In this document: positions 59,067 through 64,000 of the stretch, piece by piece | Position numbering within the stretch: the first letter of the stretch is position 1 | Layout of the letters: each line of letters opens with the position of its first letter | Origin: Cryptomeria japonica | Lineage: Eukaryota; Streptophyta; Pinopsida; Cupressales; Cupressaceae | Direction of reading: 5' to 3' | Assembly (NCBI RefSeq): GCF_030272615.1 | Contig: NC_081410.1 | Coordinates: 119,474,640 to 119,538,639, forward strand | DNA length: 64,000 nucleotides | Program-made: the position numbers and the translations under genes | The notes under the pieces: generated by a model | What the model was told of the DNA's origin: nothing | Database searches by the model: none | The model's input: the letters and a program-made list of their open reading frames with translations, nothing else

Positions 59067-59545
59067 AAACTTGGAAAACTCTGTAGAAGAGATGCATCCC
59101 TTCTATGCTGTTACAATGCTTTGAATTCTGCCAATAGATAGATTTATAATGCAAAGCTGAAAACTTACTAAAAATAGTTAACTAGGGTTCCATCTGGAAA
59201 CCAAAAAGTCACCATACTTGATGATGACCCATGTCCTCCTTGGAAGTTGAAAGGGACAGCCAGATGAGGACAAACTTGGAAAACTCTGTAGAAGAGATGC
59301 ATCCCTTCTATGCTGTTACAATGCTTTGAATTCTGCCAATAGATAGATTTTTTTTATTTTTTTTGGCCAATAGATAGATTTTTTTATTTTTTTTTGGCCA
59401 ATAGATAGATTTATAATGCAAAGCTGAAAACTTACTAAAAATAGTTAACTAGGGTTCCATGTGGAAGCCAAATAGTCACCTTACTTGATGATGACCCATG
59501 TCCTCCTTGGAAGTTGAAAGGGACAGCCAGATGAGGACAAACTTA
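59067..59545. repeat. Tandem duplication just after ARP2 exon 10, period 205 bp
   Basis: Copy 1 (59067-59271) and copy 2 (from 59272) both start AAACTTGGAAAACTCTGTAG and run to CAGATGAGGACAAACTT. Copy 2 contains an extra expansion of CCAATAGATAGATTT with T-runs, repeated three times (59336-59412). The copies are nearly identical otherwise, so the event is recent. Confidence 0.9.
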
Positions 59546-61299
59546 TCACAAAACAAATAAATATTGTGGGAGTAATTTAATTTGGTACCACCTCAACTTG
59601 ATGGGGTCATGACTCGTAGCCCATTAAACAAAAACTGATCCAAAAGGTCTCGAAGAGAACTGGTTTGAGGTGCCTATTGCGTAGCCTTCAACTCCCCACC
59701 TAGAAGCACCAAAGAAAGTCTCAAGGGGCAATTCCAGTCCGAAGACATCCAAAACAGTGAATTACAAAAACATAAGAAATTCCAAAACATTAGATTTACT
59801 GTATTTTCTAGGTTTTGCCTTGGAATCGTCACCTAGGTGGCACTTAGATAATTGTCTCTCTGAAACTCAATGTAAATTATGTTTGTTGTCTCCATTCACT
59901 ATCATGTTGGCACTGTTGCAGTTTATGAGTTCTATAGCAAAACTAGAAGCATTTAACAATGTTAAAATAATTATGAAAATATTTTCAGCAGATTTCTCAT
60001 GGTCATCAAAACAGGTGTTTTGAGAAACTTCTTGATACTTGCATTTGTATCCATACTCAATTTTCTTGTTTAGTAATTTGTTTCATCATCACTTTGCACA
60101 TTTCAAAATTCTCCATCTGAGTGGGTCTTGACTTCCATTGCTTTTTCCAACTTTTTCATCTCTACCTACATACCAAATAGTTTCTTCCCTCCTTTCTTGA
60201 CTATAACTGATTTGCAAACTAGGATGAATATTCCATAAACTAGTCATCAACATACATATTTAATGAAAGAAATGAAGTGTTTTATGACTACCAAATAGTA
60301 AATTGAACCAAAGTAATGTAAATGAGAAGGAACACTATGCAAAATTAAGAAGATAAAGGATTTACCCTAAAAAACCCCACAGTGGGAGAAAATCTACAAA
60401 AATGTGAGCTAGGATCCATTTAAAATCCATGAGTTCAATGGAAAATACAATCCTCGGCAACTTGGGTACACAACTAGCTTGACTCTCAATGAATCCCTAA
60501 GATCTCTAACACAACTCTTTTACACATCAAATTAGCTTACACTCGCAAATCATTCAATAGGAGCTATGAAATCCTACAATTTCCAATCAAATCCCTTTTA
60601 TTAACTCTTTGAATCTTTCAAATTGATTCTTAGAATGCATTTATAATGTCATATTTAGGATTTACAAGCCTGAACAGAATTCTAAAATTCACCAAAAGTC
60701 AATTGAAAGAAGAATTTGGAACTTTGCAAGATGCTTTCTCGTCACAAAGCCAAACCACCTCTTTCCAGAAGGGAGCATTTTTAAAACTACCACCTATTAC
60801 AATACCAACATTTTCTGATAGTTTTGCCCTTCTTCCAAAAACCATAACTTTTCTATAGACTTGAAATGAGGTGCCATTTTTTTAAATTGTTTTGTGGATA
60901 TCTTGTTGTGTAGGCATGTTTGTGTGTGCTCTGTGCAATTTTTATTCTCTACTTTGTATGATTACTTTATGTTACATCAAGATGAAGATTTCATACTCTA
61001 CAATTGCATCCATCGAAGGTGTATAGCAATTTTAGAAGGTTGTAAATAATGTTGAGAGGGTGATATCCATTGTTGGTGAACACTAGGAGACTATCTCTAG
61101 AGTTTGAGAGATCACTCAATTTCCTAAAGCAATAGAATACAAGAGACTTTTGAAACCAATGCTTTAGCCTTTCTGCATCTCCTTCAAATGAGGTATCTCA
61201 ATTCTTTCTTTGGCCTCCCATTGAGGCATTTGTGGTACACTTGTTTTACTATGGAAATTTTCCTCTACTTCAGAGTGGGTTGTTCCCTTGACATTGGCA

Positions 61300-62080
61300 T
61301 CCTCCAATGAATGAATGAATGAATGTTTTTAATAACGTTCATGAGGCCAAACAACCTATGGGACCCATGAATAGCTAGCTAAGGAGGCATGCAAAGCCCA
61401 AACAAACCCAAATGAAATACTATGACTGTTAAATCTCCTTCTCCTTCTGCATCTTGGATCTTCTGTTGTGTATCTTGATTAGGAAATCTGCAACTCTTGT
61501 TATATTTTCTTCGTCAAATAGGTTACTCAAGGTGTTTACATTCGGTATCTCAACATAGTTGATCCGGATGTCCTTGTAGGCTGTACACTCCATGATATAA
61601 GGCCATTCAGTCTCCACCACCCCTTGAGTGCAATAACTACATCTTCTATCTTCCCACTTAGGGTATCATCCATCTCCTTGTTTCGCATCTGAGTTGATGT
61701 GAGCTGGTTCTTATCTGAGTAATTATCATTTTTGCCTTCCATTTTATGTCCATTCCTATGTAGTTCTTTTGTGTATGGTCATGTGTGGGATTGAAATGTT
61801 TGATATTGTATTCCTTTTTCCTCCCTATTTGACCTGCCCACATGTTTTCTTTGAATTTTTCTTGCACGTATTTTTTTATTTCTCCATTGTTATTTGAGCA
61901 ATCTTTTAGGTTAATATTCCATTTATTCATCCATTTAATGTTTTTTTCATCCATGTGTAATTGTATCTCCTTGTTGTATCTTCAATCATTCTTTGTGCAT
62001 AATACATAATTCTTTGGTTGTTATAGAGCATAGAATCTTTGCTTGATCTCTTTTATGTGATAGGTGTTTTGCTTGCAGAT
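61300..62080 (-). mobile_element. LINE 3' fragment ending in a CATT repeat
   Basis: The minus strand reads IRTSSHQLRCETRRWMIP (about 61710-61660), then VVETEWPYIMECTAYKDIRI and LSNLFDEENITRVADFLIKI (61620-61450). The pattern of a Cys-rich tail with E-x-P/H-x-x-x-x-C-x-A-Y matches the C-terminus of LINE ORF2 proteins. On the minus strand it ends in ATTCATTCATTCATTCATT (61305-61325 on plus), a simple-repeat LINE tail. At least one frame shift separates the pieces. Confidence 0.6.
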
Positions 62081-62459
62081 GATTCTTGGCTCCTGTGATT
62101 GATCATCAACTTCTACAGAGTCTCCAGTGAAAAAGATATTCTATTTCAAATTCTAGTTCTCTTTTTCAACTTGGAACTCACTGTCTCTTTGACAAGGCAA
62201 CAAAATTCTCCACTCGCTCTTCATGTGTACCTACATGTTAATGCATGATAGCTTCGGTAAGATAAATGAAGTCTCTCATTCAATCATTTATCATATTGAT
62301 AACTATGATAAAACCTTCAAGCAATTAATTCCTCTTTGATAGACATTCTACATTTGCATATAAATAACCCCATTCAGTTCAATCAAACACTTAACATTGA
62401 TAATCATACTATATCTTTTGTTTATGTTCATTGATTACTAAATCTTGCATTCCGATTTA

Positions 62460-62980
62460 TATCGACTAACATAATTGATAATAAATATTATGATTAATCA
62501 AAACACCGACTAAATATCGGGTTGTATATGCTTCAATATATCAGGTGGCATGATAACCGATAGTTATCGGTTGTTAAGCCTACACCGATAGTTATTGGTT
62601 GCTAAGGCTAACATGCCGATAACTATCGGCTGTTAGTATTGTGCAAACACCGATAATCAACGGCTGTCAAGTATTGTGCAAACACCGATAATCATCGGTT
62701 GTTAAAATATTTACACACCGATTGGTATTAACAATGAACATGCATTTGTTTGTATTAACAAAGAGGCACGGTCAAGTAATGTCTTGATCGGTCATGACCG
62801 ATCAAGGCATTGCTTGATCATACCCCATTTGTTATATACTTATATTGAGTGGCATTCGTGAGATAGGACATAGAAAATAATAAATGCTCCTCTCACCTGC
62901 CATACAAAAGAAGATAGTCAGAATTATATTTTAATCAGTAATACATAAAACAAGATAATATAAAATAGAATATAACTTGC
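62460..62980. repeat. Hairpin-rich repeat, copy 2
   Basis: It contains AACCGATAGTTATCGGTT, a wobble version with ACCGATAGTTATTGGT, GCCGATAACTATCGGC, and two weaker ACCGATAATC...CGG(T/C) units between about 62560 and 62705. It then has the perfect palindrome CTTGATCGGTC/GACCGATCAAG around 62793-62816, flanked by CAAGTAATG/CATTGCTTG. It matches the 36.0-36.5 kb repeat in layout and shared words. Confidence 0.6.
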
Positions 62981-63058
62981 ATATTGAATGTAAATTGAAC
63001 ATCTTTTACACTACAAATTCACTCAACTCCACAAGGAGAGAACCATTATGATACCACT
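62981..63058. other. Leader of the minus-strand copia-type element
   Basis: Short non-coding stretch between the hairpin-rich repeat and the primer site at 63049-63056. Confidence 0.4.
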
Positions 63059-64000
63059 TGATTTGTAAACTAGGATAGATATTCCATACACTAGTCATAA
63101 ACATACATATTTAATAAAAGAAATGAAGTGGTGTATGATTGCCAATTAGTAAATTAAACCAAAGGAACGACAATGAGAGAAAAACACCATGTGCAATTAA
63201 GAAGACAAAGGATTTACCCTAGAGAAACCCATGTAATAGAAAACTCCATCAAGATGTGAGCTACAACTCACTTAAAAACCACAAGTTCAATAACAAAAAC
63301 AATTCTAGGTCACTTGGGTACAACCAACCTGAATCTCACTGAATTCATTCCCCAAGACCTCTAACACAGTTCTTTTACAATTCAAATTAGATTACAATGG
63401 CAGAAATATGAAATTCTATTGATTTTCACTCAAATCCTCTTCATGAACTTCAAATCTCCCAAATTGATGCTTAGAATGCATTGACAATGGCATATTTATG
63501 TTTCACAAGCCTAAAGAGAATTCAAAATCTCACCAAAAGCTGAAAGAACAAAGAATTTGGAATGCAATGGGACATTTTCCTGTCATAGAGTTGAACTGCT
63601 TCTTTCCAGTAGGAGGCAGTTTCAAAATCACCACTTTATAACAACTTTTACCCTCTTTCTGGAAGCCATAACTTTTGCATACAGATTTGAAACAAGGTGT
63701 TGGTTTTTTAATTGCATAATTTTCAAGAGGAAATCAAATATGCAAGAATATTCATATCTTGGTGCAATAAAAGATTTCTTTTGGACCTACAACACAAGTG
63801 TACTTTGAGCTATGATCACTTTGCATCGCAGTCTAAAACAAAGCCAGATCCATTTACAAATCAGCAACAAATATGGAAGTGGTCTTAATTCAGAATGCTA
63901 AAAATTTGTTGATTTGGTAACATAGTTGAGAAATTCATATCTTCATTAATTCTAGTTCCACAACTCTTACAAAGCTATTTTTTATTTGACTTTGGTTCAG

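Larger units (their letters stand above)
60208..64000 (-). mobile_element. Minus-strand copia-type LTR element, remnant
   Basis: Two direct repeats start TGATTTG(C/T)AAACTAGGAT at 60208 and 63059 and stay similar for about 650-690 bp. Just left of the right copy is AG then TGGTATCA read on the minus strand (63056-63049), the tRNA-iMet primer-site core, so the right copy is the 5' LTR of a minus-strand element. Its other end is beyond the window. The interior has no copia pol. It holds a LINE fragment and a hairpin-rich repeat. The element is incomplete and looks old; the LTRs differ at many positions. Confidence 0.55.

Overview
The window is plant nuclear DNA, most likely from a gymnosperm with a large genome, probably a conifer. 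The reasons are: a Ty3/gypsy element of the plant-only Tat lineage, a plant mobile domain frame, plant-type L1 LINEs with a C-terminal RNase H, TG...CA LTRs with tRNA-iMet-type primer sites, low gene density, and a single host gene whose introns reach about 5 kb and are full of old transposon pieces. Conifer is an inference; no species-specific marker was recognised.

Layout. 1-8817: right-hand part of a decayed Tat-lineage LTR retrotransposon (RT, RNase H, a second RNase H, integrase, a long spacer, an antisense plant-mobile-domain frame, repeat arrays, polypurine tract, 3' LTR). It appears to sit inside the left LTR of a small non-coding LTR element (8818-10237). 10238-11850: sparse, with one tandem duplication. 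11850-13675: a candidate non-autonomous CACTA transposon that contains a tRNA-derived SINE with a 13-bp target duplication and a GC-rich hairpin array. 13877-21600: LTR-like fragments and a decayed, unrecognised multi-segment coding block. 22.9 kb: a promoter-like stretch. 23.8-24.5 kb: purine tracts. 26.3-27.4 kb: a minus-strand solo LTR. 27.5-31.0 kb: a 5'-truncated L1 LINE, whose 3' end and flank are tandemly duplicated to 33.0 kb. 34.5-41.0 kb: a much older minus-strand L1 relic with a hairpin-rich repeat inserted. 43.07-43.52 kb: a short LINE insertion with target duplication.

46.1-59.0 kb: the first ten coding exons (265 codons) of ARP2, the actin-related subunit of the Arp2/3 complex, with every visible splice junction GT-AG and in phase. 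The remaining third of the protein must lie beyond 64 kb, if it exists. Intron 2 holds a LINE relic and a solo LTR with an exact 5-bp target duplication. The region after exon 10 holds a tandem duplication and a minus-strand copia-type LTR element containing another LINE fragment and a second copy of the hairpin-rich repeat.

The most unusual signal is structural. At least six places carry tandem families of short hairpins (3.27-3.41, 6.84-7.11, 8.05-8.28, 13.21-13.31, 36.06-36.39 and 62.56-62.83 kb). In several arrays the stem bases differ from unit to unit, yet both arms change together, so pairing is kept while sequence is not. The clearest case is the seven-unit array at 6840-7114. All identifications rest on reading the sequence and remembered family patterns; no database search was run.
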